Numbered from the stretch's first letter, positions 21,033-29,216 are shown. The stretch is 34,913 nt of DNA from Candidatus Omnitrophota bacterium (GCA_016932855.1 JAFGCB010000002.1:1-34913); one strand, 5' to 3'. Notes: a model not told the origin generated them from the letters alone. A program made the numbers and translations.

Positions 21033-22211
21033 ATGGGCCGTGCAATGAAAAAACTTAAAAATACCGGCAATACCCCCGACGGATTACTGGCCTCCTTCGC
21101 CACTAAATCATCGAATTCCCGAGGCCGAAAGCACCCGGAAAAAGAACATCCTTACCGAACCATATACCAAAGAGACAGAGACCGCATAATACACTCTCAA
21201 GCTTTTCGTAAGCTGGAATACAAAACCCAGGTCTTTATAACACATGAAGGGGACTACTACCGGACCCGTCTCACCCATACCCTGGAAGTCGCCCAAATTG
21301 CCCGGACAATAGGCAAATCACTGGGATTAAATGAGGATCTTATCGAAGCTATTGCCCTTGCTCATGATCTGGGCCACACTCCCTTCGGGCATGCCGGAGA
21401 GGAAATTCTAAACAAATTACTGGACAAAGAAGGAGGATTTAACCACAATATTCAGGGATTAAGAGTGGTAGACTTTCTGGAAATCAGGTATCCTGACTTT
21501 CAAGGGCTCAATCTTACCTGGGAAGTGCGAGAAGGCATCGCCAAACACTCAACAACCTATGACTTGAAAGCTGACCTTCAACATTTCTCGGACTTGGATC
21601 TCGACAAACAACCCACCCTTGAAACCCAAGTGGTGGATATAGCCGATGAAATCGCCTATGATAACCATGATTTAGACGACGGTCTGACCTCCGGACTTAT
21701 TCAAGAAAAAGACTTAGAAAAAATAGAAATCTGGAAAATCGCCACCGAAAAAATAAAAAAACAATATCGCCATATAGATCAAGATATGCTTAAATTTCTT
21801 GCAATACGCAATCTGATAAATTTCAAAGTTACCGACCTGATTGAACACTCTAAACACAAGCTTTCCTCGCTTAACATTAATTCCTGGAAAAAAGTAAAAA
21901 GCCAAGAAACACGCCTAGTAGCCTTCAGTCCTTACGTGAGCCGTTTAAGAAAACCCTTTAGAAAATTTCTCTACGACAATCTTTACTGCAGCCGGCGGGT
22001 CTTAAGAATGACCGAGAAATCAAAGCGGTTTATTCAAGAACTCTTTGAAAATTACTGTAAAAACCCCTGGCAGATACCGAAAAATCTCCTTAAGCAAAAA
22101 ATAAAAAAGGAATCCCTGAAAAGGACCGTTGCCGATTATATAGCCGGGATGACCGACAGATTCGCTCTAGACGAATATAAAAAACTTTTTGACCCCTATG
22201 AAAAAGTATAA
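21033..22211 (+). CDS. dgt: Deoxyguanosinetriphosphate triphosphohydrolase-like protein
   Basis: A 392-aa HD-domain dNTPase: R-D-R-D-R-I-I-H-S-Q-A-F-R-K-L-E-Y-K-T-Q-V-F, R-L-T-H-T-L-E-V-A-Q-I-A-R, A-L-A-H-D-L-G-H-T-P-F-G-H-A-G-E and D-I-A-D-E-I-A-Y-D. It hydrolyses dNTPs to deoxynucleosides and triphosphate. ATG 21045 is an alternative start. It is followed by the HD-GYP gene after two bases, so the two are co-transcribed. Confidence 0.93.
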   Translation: MGRAMKKLKNTGNTPDGLLASFATKSSNSRGRKHPEKEHPYRTIYQRDRDRIIHSQAFRKLEYKTQVFITHEGDYYRTRLTHTLEVAQIARTIGKSLGLNEDLIEAIALAHDLGHTPFGHAGEEILNKLLDKEGGFNHNIQGLRVVDFLEIRYPDFQGLNLTWEVREGIAKHSTTYDLKADLQHFSDLDLDKQPTLETQVVDIADEIAYDNHDLDDGLTSGLIQEKDLEKIEIWKIATEKIKKQYRHIDQDMLKFLAIRNLINFKVTDLIEHSKHKLSSLNINSWKKVKSQETRLVAFSPYVSRLRKPFRKFLYDNLYCSRRVLRMTEKSKRFIQELFENYCKNPWQIPKNLLKQKIKKESLKRTVADYIAGMTDRFALDEYKKLFDPYEKV

Positions 22212-22213
22212 AT

Positions 22214-23287
22214 ATGCCTAAAAGTAATTATTTGCTGCACATCGAAAGACATAAAGAAATATTCGACGTAATCCATGCGATTTACAGAATCGCCAATTCC
22301 GCCTTTACCGCAAAGGACTTACTTTCGGGGCTGCTGAGGACAATGCAGAACAGCTTCAATGCTAATCACTGCTCAATAGTGCTCTCTTATCCCAATCGGC
22401 ACCCTTTTATAAAGTTCACCCTGAAAAACAAAAGAAAGTACCAGCTTAAAAAAGGCGGTAAATCTCTTTTAACAAAGAAAGAAAAAGAAATCTTTAACTC
22501 CGGAAGAATCTATTTCACCAAAAAAACTATCGTAGTTCCGCTTATTTTTATAAATACCCTGGGGGTAGTCACCATAAAACGCGGCGCATCGATTCATCCC
22601 TTTGAAGAAAACGATAAACAGTTCCTTAATATCCTGGCAGAAGAAATGGCTCTAGTAGTAAGGAATTTTCAGCTTTACGAGGAACAGCACAGAACAATAA
22701 TAGGCACTGTCAAGGCAATAACCGGGTTTGTTAACCGCTACGCGCCCACCAGCTCCATACACGCCGAATACATACATAAAATACTTAAAGAATTAGGTAA
22801 ACGATTCCGCCTCACTGAAAGCCAATTAATATCTCTGGAATACGCCACTCTTCTGCATGATACGGGAAAAATAGAAATACCCCAGGATTTATTGGAAAAA
22901 AGTGATCCCTTAACCAAAGAAGAAAAAGAGATAATAAAGAAGCATCCCAAGAAAGGTGCTGAAATATTAAAAAATCTTCAAGCCTTGCGGCCGGCCATCC
23001 CTATAATACTTTATCATCACGAAAAATACGACGGCACAGGATACCCTTCGGGCTTAAGGAAAAAACAAATACCCCTGGAAGCTCGAATCATGTCAGTGAT
23101 TGACGCTTTTGATGCCATGGTCTTTGGAAGACCCTACAAGAAATCGCTCAATCTGGAAGACGCTATAAAGGAATTGGAAAAAAATAAAGGAACTCAATTT
23201 GACCCCGAAATTGTTGATGCTTTCGTCAAAACCCTCCACAGCAAAGAAGTAAAAAAATACTTGAAGAATAAGCTTAAAAAAGTATAA
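22214..23287 (+). CDS. GAF and HD-GYP domain protein, probable c-di-GMP phosphodiesterase
   Basis: A 357-aa soluble protein: N-terminal GAF-like sensor (about 15-155), then HD-GYP domain (about 160-350) with L-L-H-D-T-G-K-I-E-I-P (HD at 215-216) and Y-H-H-E-K-Y-D-G-T-G-Y-P-S-G-L (about 267-281). HD-GYP enzymes degrade c-di-GMP, acting through a di- or tri-iron centre. The GAF input ligand is unknown. Two PilZ-domain proteins encoded at 27336 and 27933 are potential receptors of the same messenger. Confidence 0.9.
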   Translation: MPKSNYLLHIERHKEIFDVIHAIYRIANSAFTAKDLLSGLLRTMQNSFNANHCSIVLSYPNRHPFIKFTLKNKRKYQLKKGGKSLLTKKEKEIFNSGRIYFTKKTIVVPLIFINTLGVVTIKRGASIHPFEENDKQFLNILAEEMALVVRNFQLYEEQHRTIIGTVKAITGFVNRYAPTSSIHAEYIHKILKELGKRFRLTESQLISLEYATLLHDTGKIEIPQDLLEKSDPLTKEEKEIIKKHPKKGAEILKNLQALRPAIPIILYHHEKYDGTGYPSGLRKKQIPLEARIMSVIDAFDAMVFGRPYKKSLNLEDAIKELEKNKGTQFDPEIVDAFVKTLHSKEVKKYLKNKLKKV

Positions 23288-23292
23288 TAAAT

Positions 23293-23325
23293 TAGGGGGT
23301 TTTCTACAAATCAAACCCTTTTAAG
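23293..23325 (+). terminator. Intrinsic terminator after HD-GYP gene
   Basis: GGGTTT pairs with AAACCC around a 10-base loop, followed by TTTT and more T-rich sequence. A second GC-rich hairpin of TAGCTG/CAGCTA type lies about 20-40 bases downstream. Confidence 0.6.
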
Positions 23326-23420
23326 TTTTATTTAGCGATTAGCTGCGCTCCGGCAGCCAGCTATTCCAAAAAAAACATAATCCTAAAAAGGCTTTTGCCG
23401 AAAATTAAAAACTAAAAAAC

Positions 23421-23987
23421 ATGGAAAAAGGACAACTTTCCTTCTTTGCCGAAACAAAAAAAGAAAAAAGAAAGATTGCAATATCCCTAGATAAGCTATA
23501 TTTAACATGCGTCTTGCTTGTTATTAGCCTTATCGTATGCTTTTCCTTGGGCATAGAAAAGGGCAAAAGAATAAATGCTGCCAAAGCTCCTGAAAGCGGC
23601 TTTGAACCTTCGACGGAAATCTCTTTAAAGCCCATTGAAAGCCGCAAAATTATAGACAATACCACAAAACCAGCGGATACGCCAAAAAAAGTTATCCCGA
23701 AAACAGCCTCTACCCAAAAAGAGCCCTTAAAAAAACTCGAAGAAGAAGAAAGCCCCACGAAAAAACCTAACCTGTACTATTCTATTCAAGTAGCCAGCTA
23801 CAACCGGGCTGATATTGCCCAGGCGGAAGCTGAAAGGCTTAAAAATAAAGGCTTTGGACCGGTTATAATAAAAAAAGGTAAATACATTGCTCTATGCGTA
23901 GGGAGGTTTGAAGCCTACAGCGAAGCGAAAACACTTGCCAAAAGCCTGAAAACATATTATAGTGACTGTTTCGTAAGGAAGCTTTAA
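23421..23987 (+). CDS. SPOR-domain membrane protein
   Basis: A 188-aa bitopic protein: cytoplasmic N-terminus, one membrane helix (about 26-46), a Lys/Pro/Glu-rich linker (about 50-115), and a SPOR domain (about 117-188: Y-S-I-Q-V-A-S-Y, A-E-A-E-R-L-K-N-K-G-F, V-G-R-F). SPOR domains bind denuded septal peptidoglycan, so a role in division or cell-wall remodelling is likely, as for DedD and FtsN. The ATG is 95 bases after the terminator region. Confidence 0.88.
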   Translation: MEKGQLSFFAETKKEKRKIAISLDKLYLTCVLLVISLIVCFSLGIEKGKRINAAKAPESGFEPSTEISLKPIESRKIIDNTTKPADTPKKVIPKTASTQKEPLKKLEEEESPTKKPNLYYSIQVASYNRADIAQAEAERLKNKGFGPVIIKKGKYIALCVGRFEAYSEAKTLAKSLKTYYSDCFVRKL

Positions 23988-24037
23988 TAGAATGTTATAC
24001 CCTAAATACATTATCTTAATAGGGCCGACAAACACAC

Positions 24038-24050
24038 CCCGAAAGCTGGG
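24038..24050 (+). promoter_or_regulatory. CCCGAAAGCTGGG leader motif, second copy
   Basis: The same 13-mer as in the accB leader (9852-9864), followed by AATCAT and then the ribosome-binding site AAGGAG (24059-24064) of the small basic protein gene. A CCC/GGG hairpin is possible. Confidence 0.45.
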
Positions 24051-24071
24051 AATCATTTAAGGAGAGCAAAA

Positions 24072-24302
24072 ATGAGCATACATCCGTCATTAAAAGGCTT
24101 AGGCAAATTGTCCTCAAAAAAGTCCATTCTTAAAAGGGGAGAAAGAATTAAGTGGCTTATGAGCAAAAAGATGTGGAGCGACGAAAGCCCCATATTCGGC
24201 CTTCCCAAAATAAAGGTGGTAAAAATAAAGGTAGCCAAGAAAGAAAAGAAAGAAGAAAAGAAAGAAGAAGCCGCTACTGAAACCAAAGAATCCACCTCTT
24301 AA
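24072..24302 (+). CDS. PVC-type small basic protein
   Basis: A 76-aa protein beginning S-I-H-P-S-L-K-G-L-G, then S-I-L-K-R-G-E-R-I-K-W-L, S-P-I-F-G-L-P-K-I-K-V-V-K-I-K-V. I recognise this as the small basic protein known from Verrucomicrobia and Chlamydiae (H-P-S-L-R, V-L-K-R-F-E-R, G-L-P-K), probably ribosome-related although its role is not proven. The C-terminal Lys/Glu/Thr tail (about 56-76) is an extension. It is the best lineage marker in the window. A good AAGGAG site precedes the ATG. Confidence 0.8.
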   Translation: MSIHPSLKGLGKLSSKKSILKRGERIKWLMSKKMWSDESPIFGLPKIKVVKIKVAKKEKKEEKKEEAATETKESTS

Positions 24303-24319
24303 ACTCCCGACAATAAAAA

Positions 24320-25285
24320 ATGCGCAATGTCCTGTTTTTAAGCCTGTGTTTTTTTCTTCTAGCCAGCGGTTTCTGTGCTTCCCAGAAAACAAAAGCCGTA
24401 AAAGAAGCTATTTTGCGAACGGATTCGACCACCCTGGCTGAAGAAATAACCAAAATTGCCGAAGGCACAAGCCTGGAAATAGTCCAGCAAAAATATGACT
24501 GGTGCAAAGTAAGATTGCCTTTGGGATTTACGGGGTTTGTCTACGCTTCCTATATCGAGACGAAAAACGAAAAGGTAGGCTATTCACAAGCCGACAACCT
24601 GAATATTAGAACCCAACCCAGCATAGAAGCTGTGGCCATAGGAAAACTCCAAAAAAACGACAAAGTCGAAATACTCAGTAAAGACAACGGCTGGTATAAA
24701 ATAAATGCCTATCCTTACGCTACGGCCTGGGTCCATAAGAATTCTCTTGAGCAAGTGCCGGAAAAAGCTGAAATCAATTCTCAAGGCCCCTCCGGAACAA
24801 TTGACAAAGATATCCAGAAAGAAGAAATCCAGGAAAAACAAAAAACGATAGAGAAAAAACCCGAAATAGCAAAAGCTGCGCCTGATGAAGAGAAGACAAA
24901 AGAAGAAACCCAAGTCCAGAAATCTACTCCGGCAATACAGCAAACCCAGACTCCCAAAGAAACTAAACCCCAGAAAAAAATAAAAGATAAACTGCCCACG
25001 CCAATTGCCTCGGGAGTACTTAAAAATTCAGGCAGAATATTTTCATCGATAAACTATAAACTAGAAAACAAAAACGGCATCGTTTTCCTAAAAATACCCG
25101 AGTCTTTAAAACCCGGACCGCTTCTAAATAAAGAGGTCAATGTGTGGGGGAAGCTGCAAAAAAATCAAAATTACCTCCTGGTAGATAAAATCTCATTAAA
25201 AGAAGCCGGGGAACTGAACAAGGTAAAGCAAGAACTGCAGGAAATAGGACAAAACCTCGAGAATGCTCTTATAAAAAAAGAATAG
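24320..25285 (+). CDS. Secreted protein with two bacterial SH3 domains
   Basis: A 321-aa exported protein: signal peptide (about 1-20), SH3b-like repeats at about 25-80 (W-C-K-V-R-L-P-L-G-F-T-G-F-V-Y) and 88-142 (L-N-I-R-T-Q-P-S, W-Y-K-I-N-A-Y-P-Y-A-T-A-W-V), a Lys/Glu/Gln/Pro-rich linker (about 143-230), and a C-terminal beta domain (about 233-300) with G-R-I-F-S-S-I-N-Y-K-L and V-N-V-W-G-K-L, perhaps OB-like. SH3b domains usually bind cell-wall peptides. No catalytic domain is seen. Confidence 0.8.
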   Translation: MRNVLFLSLCFFLLASGFCASQKTKAVKEAILRTDSTTLAEEITKIAEGTSLEIVQQKYDWCKVRLPLGFTGFVYASYIETKNEKVGYSQADNLNIRTQPSIEAVAIGKLQKNDKVEILSKDNGWYKINAYPYATAWVHKNSLEQVPEKAEINSQGPSGTIDKDIQKEEIQEKQKTIEKKPEIAKAAPDEEKTKEETQVQKSTPAIQQTQTPKETKPQKKIKDKLPTPIASGVLKNSGRIFSSINYKLENKNGIVFLKIPESLKPGPLLNKEVNVWGKLQKNQNYLLVDKISLKEAGELNKVKQELQEIGQNLENALIKKE

Positions 25286-25317
25286 AGCTCCTGTTAATAA
25301 CAAAGACGACGAATAGG

Positions 25318-25926
25318 ATGTTGTTTATATTAGTAATATTTCTTTTTCTCTCTATCATCGTCCACGAGGTCGCCCATGGCTATACAGCCTATAAATTGGG
25401 GGACCCTACCCCTAAATACTCCGGGAGGCTAAGCTTCAATCCCTTGGCCCATATCGATATATTCGGAACGGTCCTGCTTCCGGCTTTACTGATTATTTCC
25501 CGGCTTCCCATATTCGGATGGGCAAAACCCGTGCCTATTAATCCCTATAATTTCAAAAATCCCCGCCATGATATGATGTGGGTCGGATTATCCGGGCCGG
25601 CTTCAAATCTAATCATAGCCGCTCTTTTAAGCCTCATAATAAAAATAATTCCTTACTCAATCGTTAGTAAGATCTTTAACGATGTGGCAATAATAAATGT
25701 AATTCTGGCGGTAATCAACTTAACGCCCATACCTCCCCTTGACGGCTCAAGGGTTTTAACCGGCATTTTGCCCCGCGACCTTGCCTATAAATATATGAAG
25801 ATTGAACCTTTCGGGTTTGTGATAGCTATTCTTTTCATTGTAACCTTAGGCAGAATAATAATCTGGCCGGTAGTAGGCATTATTGCCTTAGACATACTTA
25901 GACTATCCCCGCCGTATCTCTTATGA
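25318..25926 (+). CDS. Site-2 protease family membrane protein (M50, FtsH-independent small type)
   Basis: A 202-aa polytopic protein with H-E-V-A-H at 16-20 in the first membrane helix (zinc site), L-G-D-P-T-P-K-Y-S-G-R-L-S-F-N-P-L-A-H-I-D, G-W-A-K-P-V-P-I-N, G-P-A-S-N and N-L-T-P-I-P-P-L-D-G-S-R carrying the third zinc ligand. It matches the small SREBP-type M50 family (YwhC-like) that cleaves within membranes; its substrate is unknown. aroB overlaps by four bases. Confidence 0.92.
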   Translation: MLFILVIFLFLSIIVHEVAHGYTAYKLGDPTPKYSGRLSFNPLAHIDIFGTVLLPALLIISRLPIFGWAKPVPINPYNFKNPRHDMMWVGLSGPASNLIIAALLSLIIKIIPYSIVSKIFNDVAIINVILAVINLTPIPPLDGSRVLTGILPRDLAYKYMKIEPFGFVIAILFIVTLGRIIIWPVVGIIALDILRLSPPYLL

Positions 25927-27011
25927 AAAAAATAAAGGTAAATCTTAAAAAAAGGTCATACTCTATCTGCATCGGCAAGAATATAGCCCCAACCCTCGAC
26001 AAACAGCTAAAGAATCTGGGGCTAGGCAACTACGCAGTTGTAATAACAAATAAAACCATATATTCTGTCTATAAAAAGCTTATTCCCAAAATCTTCCCTA
26101 AAAGTAAAAACCTGGAATTTAAGTTTCATATATTGCCGGACACAGAAAGAATAAAGTCTTTCGAATATGTATCGAAAATAATAAATTCCACTTCGCTGCT
26201 CAGCTATAAAAAAAGGGTGTTTTTTATCTGCTGGGGCGGAGGGGTGGTGGGGGACTTAGGCGGATTTATTGCTTCTATCTATAAAAGGGGGTGCCCGGTA
26301 GTTCAGATTCCTACAACTTTGCTCTCTCAAATCGACTCCTCAATAGGCGGAAAAACTGCTATAGATTTAAAAGTCGCAAAAAATATGGTAGGAAGCTTCT
26401 GGCAACCTAGCCTGGTATTAATCGATACTTTATTTCTAAAAACTCTAAAAACATCGCAAATAAGACAGGGCTTGGCAGAAGGCATAAAGTACGCTCTTAT
26501 AAAAGACAAGAAGCTGTTTACCTTCTTAGAAAAAAATTGCCGGAATCTGCTTGGTAAAGATGAAAATGCTCTTGCGGGCCTGGTCTGCCGCTGCGCAAAA
26601 ATAAAAACCGAAGTAGTGGAAAAAGATGAAAGAGAGGAAAAGGGCATACGCACAATATTAAACTTCGGCCACACCATAGGTCATGCTATAGAGGCTAGCT
26701 CCGATTATAAAACACCTCACGGAAACGCTGTTGCCTTGGGAATCATTGCTGCTCTCTACATATCCGAAAAAGAAGGCTTTCTTGCTAAAGCAAAAATAAT
26801 ACCGAAAGTGACTGCTTTGATAAAAAATGCAGGACTGCCGGTAAAGATCGCGCTTGATAAAAAAAGAATAATAACCGCGTTAAAAAAAGATAAAAAATTC
26901 ATACGGGGTAAAACCAGACTGGTCCTAATTAGAGACATAGGTAAAGTCAGCGTGAAAGAAGACATAAAAATATCCAGTATCGCAAAAGGATTAAGCCTCC
27001 TAACACTTTGA
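25923..27011 (+). CDS. aroB: 3-dehydroquinate synthase
   Basis: A 362-aa protein of normal length with G-G-G-V-V-G-D-L-G-G-F-I-A, P-T-T-L-L-S-Q-I-D-S-S-I-G-G-K-T-A-I-D, K-N-M-V-G-S-F and zinc ligands in L-N-F-G-H-T-I-G-H-A-I-E and H-G. It converts DAHP to dehydroquinate with NAD. Its start overlaps the stop of the M50 gene (ATGA), so the two are translationally coupled even though no functional link is known. Confidence 0.95.
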   Translation: MKKIKVNLKKRSYSICIGKNIAPTLDKQLKNLGLGNYAVVITNKTIYSVYKKLIPKIFPKSKNLEFKFHILPDTERIKSFEYVSKIINSTSLLSYKKRVFFICWGGGVVGDLGGFIASIYKRGCPVVQIPTTLLSQIDSSIGGKTAIDLKVAKNMVGSFWQPSLVLIDTLFLKTLKTSQIRQGLAEGIKYALIKDKKLFTFLEKNCRNLLGKDENALAGLVCRCAKIKTEVVEKDEREEKGIRTILNFGHTIGHAIEASSDYKTPHGNAVALGIIAALYISEKEGFLAKAKIIPKVTALIKNAGLPVKIALDKKRIITALKKDKKFIRGKTRLVLIRDIGKVSVKEDIKISSIAKGLSLLTL

Positions 27012-27335
27012 TATATAAAGAGTTAAAAATATTTATCCCCTAAATGCACTAACCGCCTCCTGCTCAATCAGTTTTGCAAATGATCCATCTTAGATAATCT
27101 CTTTTATAAACAAAACACTTAATAAATTCTCAATCTTTCGGTCTTAAGAATGTAAAGATGAATAGGAATATCGCCTATATCATTACAGAAAACAGCTTTT
27201 CCCTGCATTTAAAAAATTACCGAAAAAAAAGCCGCGAATATGGTTAAATTTTACTTACGGTTGCCTTGACTTTAATAAAAATATATGGTATATTTAACTT
27301 GAAGTAAACGTTTTCTTTTCAAATTTACGTGGCTT
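27012..27335. other. 324-base spacer after aroB
   Basis: Mostly AT-rich and without a convincing gene. A 29-codon frame starting near 27158 lacks a ribosome-binding site and similarity I recognise. The only supported feature is the promoter at 27266-27294. Confidence 0.6.
27266..27294 (+). promoter_or_regulatory. Promoter of first PilZ gene (TTGACT-17-TATATT)
   Basis: TTGACT (27266-27271), exactly 17 bases, TATATT (27289-27294). The predicted start near 27301 gives a leader of about 35 bases to the ATG at 27336. Confidence 0.7.
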
Positions 27336-27665
27336 ATGGACGAAAAAAGAGAATATTCAAGAATAAAAATTTCCTTCCCCGTAAGATGCGAAGGCTTAGA
27401 GCGACATAAACCCTTCTATACTGTATTTAAAGATATAAGTAAGGGCGGGCTAAAGCTCATCAGCGAAGAATTTCTGTCGGTGAATAGTTTTATTAAATTC
27501 GAGATTAATCTCATAAACAACCTTATAAAAGGAAAAGGCAAGATAGTCTGGTGCAATCCTCAAGCCTACGCAGAAAGATACTGGGCAGGATTGGAATTCA
27601 CCGAAATAAATACTTCAGCCCTAAAAACCCTTTCCGATTTCCTCTCCAACATTAACTCCACTTAA
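27336..27665 (+). CDS. PilZ domain protein (c-di-GMP receptor)
   Basis: A 109-aa single-domain protein. The c-di-GMP binding motifs are visible: R-E-Y-S-R near residue 5 (RxxxR) and D-I-S-K-G-G-L (DxSxxG) about 27 residues later, with the closing W-A-G-L-E-F. It should bind c-di-GMP. It is followed five bases later by a small zinc-finger gene and then a second PilZ gene. It has its own promoter. Confidence 0.9.
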   Translation: MDEKREYSRIKISFPVRCEGLERHKPFYTVFKDISKGGLKLISEEFLSVNSFIKFEINLINNLIKGKGKIVWCNPQAYAERYWAGLEFTEINTSALKTLSDFLSNINST

Positions 27666-27670
27666 TAAAA

Positions 27671-27823
27671 ATGTCTAAACGAAGCGAAGCTAAACGACGA
27701 AATTGCTTAAGCTGCAATAAATCCTTGAAACGCATTCAGTGGTATTACAGAAACGGTAATCACTTCTGCAACAAAGAATGCTTCAAATCTTACCTTAAGA
27801 AACAATCCCAGAATGCCGCCTGA
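27671..27823 (+). CDS. TRASH-like zinc-finger small protein
   Basis: A 50-aa ORF, basic, with Cys pairs C12-x2-C15 and C33-x3-C37 (C-L-S-C ... F-C-N-K-E-C-F-K-S-Y-L). Spacing and the F-C-x-x-x-C-F ending resemble TRASH or FYVE/MYM-like treble-clef metal-binding domains. It lies five bases after a PilZ gene and about 110 bases before another, so it may be co-transcribed with them. No clear function; metal-dependent protein or nucleic-acid binding is an inference. Confidence 0.65.
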   Translation: MSKRSEAKRRNCLSCNKSLKRIQWYYRNGNHFCNKECFKSYLKKQSQNAA

Positions 27824-27932
27824 TAAGATAAAAACCGTAAAGGGCGATCTTTCTTAGGATTCCTTAAGGTGAAAAGATAATATATATTAGTCTTTATGCC
27901 TTTTCAGCCTTAAGCAGGTTAAAGTCCTTTTG

Positions 27933-28289
27933 ATGATTAAGGAAAAGCGCAAATACCCACGAGTAGTAAAAACCATACCCCTAAAACTGTCTTCCCACCA
28001 GACAGATATCGTAACCCAAACCAAAAATATAAGCTGTATCGGAGCCTACTGCTCAATCAATAAACCTCTGCCCCTTATGACCAAACTAAAGATTACCCTG
28101 CTTCTTCCCGAAAAAGAAAAAGACTATAAAGATACATCAAAAAAAGTCAATTGCCTGGGTATAGTGGTAAGGTCTGAAAAAGCTACCCACAAAGACGACT
28201 ATGATATCGCGATCTTCTTTGAGCAAATACGAGAAAAAGAGAAATTAAAACTCGAAGAATACATAAACCATCATCTGATCTCCGGCTAA
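27933..28289 (+). CDS. PilZ domain protein, second copy
   Basis: About 118 aa: K-R-K-Y-P-R near the N-terminus (RxxxR; K-R-K-Y-P-R-V-V) and N-I-S-C-I-G-A-Y (NxSxxG), the PilZ binding motifs, then beta strands and a C-terminal helix. ATG 27933 is preferred over the TTG at 27930. It differs enough from the first PilZ protein that recent duplication is unlikely. DUF4416 follows after 19 bases. Confidence 0.85.
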   Translation: MIKEKRKYPRVVKTIPLKLSSHQTDIVTQTKNISCIGAYCSINKPLPLMTKLKITLLLPEKEKDYKDTSKKVNCLGIVVRSEKATHKDDYDIAIFFEQIREKEKLKLEEYINHHLISG

Positions 28290-28308
28290 AAAATAAGCTA
28301 AAATAGCC

Positions 28309-28857
28309 ATGCCTCTGCCGGCCAAACCAAAAAAATGCAAGCTCATATTCGCCCTGATATATTCCTCTGAAGAAATATACCAAAAAGCAAAAAGATACAT
28401 AACAAGAAAATTCGGGATCCTGGATCTGGAAAGTAGCCCCTTGGAATTTAATTTTACCGATTACTACAATGAAGAAATGGGCTCAAACCTCAAGAGAAGG
28501 TTTATATCCTGCAAAAAGCTTATCGAGCCAGATGATATAACCCAAATAAAGCTGACCTCGGTAAAACTTGAAAGGAAACTTTCGATCCTCGGGAAACGGA
28601 GGATAAATATAGATCCCGGATACATAACTGAAGCCAAGCTTGTGCTTTCTACAACGAAAGACTTCTCTCATCGTATCTACCTGGGAAATAAAGTCTTTGC
28701 CGAGATAACCCTCGTATATCAAAATAAAGGCTTTAAAAATCTTACCTGGACTTTTCCTGATTACCGCACAAAGCCTTACAAAAATACCCTCCTAAAAATA
28801 CGCACCCTTCTAAAAGAACAGCTTAAAAAGCCTGTTTTTTCGGCCAAAACAGCCTGA
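28309..28857 (+). CDS. DUF4416 family protein
   Basis: A 182-aa soluble protein with the DUF4416 pattern: F-T-D-Y-Y-N-E-E-M-G-S-N-L-K-R-R-F, I-N-I-D-P-G-Y-I-T, H-R-I-Y-L-G-N-K and L-T-W-T-F-P-D-Y. The function of the family is unknown to me. It sits in the PilZ cluster and ends inside a hairpin at 28832-28852. Confidence 0.85.
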   Translation: MPLPAKPKKCKLIFALIYSSEEIYQKAKRYITRKFGILDLESSPLEFNFTDYYNEEMGSNLKRRFISCKKLIEPDDITQIKLTSVKLERKLSILGKRRINIDPGYITEAKLVLSTTKDFSHRIYLGNKVFAEITLVYQNKGFKNLTWTFPDYRTKPYKNTLLKIRTLLKEQLKKPVFSAKTA

Positions 28858-28861
28858 TTTT
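28832..28861 (+). terminator. Stem-loop at the DUF4416 stop
   Basis: CTGTTTT (28832-28838) pairs with AAAACAG (28846-28852) and is followed by CCTGATTTTT, a weak terminator. A second stem TTAGGG/CCCTAA (28880-28885/28895-28900) follows. Confidence 0.5.
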
Positions 28862-28947
28862 TAGCAGTTCAGGTCAGTCTTAGGGAAAATTATACCCTAA
28901 AACAAAAAAAACGTTACTTTACGGAAAATAGCAAAAAAAATAAAAAA

Positions 28948-28976
28948 TTTACTTTCCTGGAGATTTTTGGTATATT
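28948..28976 (+). promoter_or_regulatory. Promoter of RHH/AT-hook gene (TTTACT-17-TATATT)
   Basis: TTTACT (28948-28953), 17 bases, TATATT (28971-28976). Transcription start near 28983 gives a leader of about 75 bases that contains a phased CTTTAGTAAC-like repeat (28977-29016), followed by AAAGGAGAAG before the ATG. Confidence 0.65.
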
Positions 28977-29016
28977 TTTAGTGTATTTTAGTGTTCTTTC
29001 GTAACCTTTAGTGACT
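28977..29016 (+). repeat. Phased TAGTAAC-like repeat, degenerate
   Basis: Three to four units in 10-base register: TTTTAGTGTT, CTTTCGTAAC, CTTTAGTGAC, then an A/T unit. The unit resembles the 7391-7440 array. It lies between the promoter and the RHH gene, in the leader. Confidence 0.5.
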
Positions 29017-29057
29017 TTTTATATACTCAAAAGTATCCTAAAGAAAAGGAGAAGCCT

Positions 29058-29216
29058 ATGCCAAAGCGAGGGCGGCCTAAAAAAGCGGTCAAATACACAA
29101 AAACTATTAATGTCAGGTTAACCTCAGACCAATGGCTGAAAGTCTTAACCGCTGCCGAGCAACAACATCTGGAACCGTCGGTCTTTATCCGAAAAACTAT
29201 CCTGGATAATTTATAA
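29058..29216 (+). CDS. Small RHH-like DNA-binding protein with AT-hook
   Basis: A 52-aa ORF: N-terminal P-K-R-G-R-P-K-K (AT-hook core G-R-P at residues 5-7), then K-T-I-N-V-R-L-T-S-D-Q-W-L-K-V-L and E-P-S-V-F-I-R-K-T-I-L-D-N-L, the strand-helix-helix pattern of ribbon-helix-helix (CopG/Arc) proteins. It has a promoter and an AAAGGAGAAG ribosome-binding site seven bases before the ATG. No toxin gene is adjacent, so a stand-alone regulator or nucleoid protein is more likely than an antitoxin, although this is inferred. Confidence 0.78.
   Translation: MPKRGRPKKAVKYTKTINVRLTSDQWLKVLTAAEQQHLEPSVFIRKTILDNL

Noticed and set aside
27158-27247. 29-codon ORF in the aroB-PilZ spacer
   Set aside because: No ribosome-binding site or recognisable similarity, and length is easily reached by chance in AT-rich DNA.
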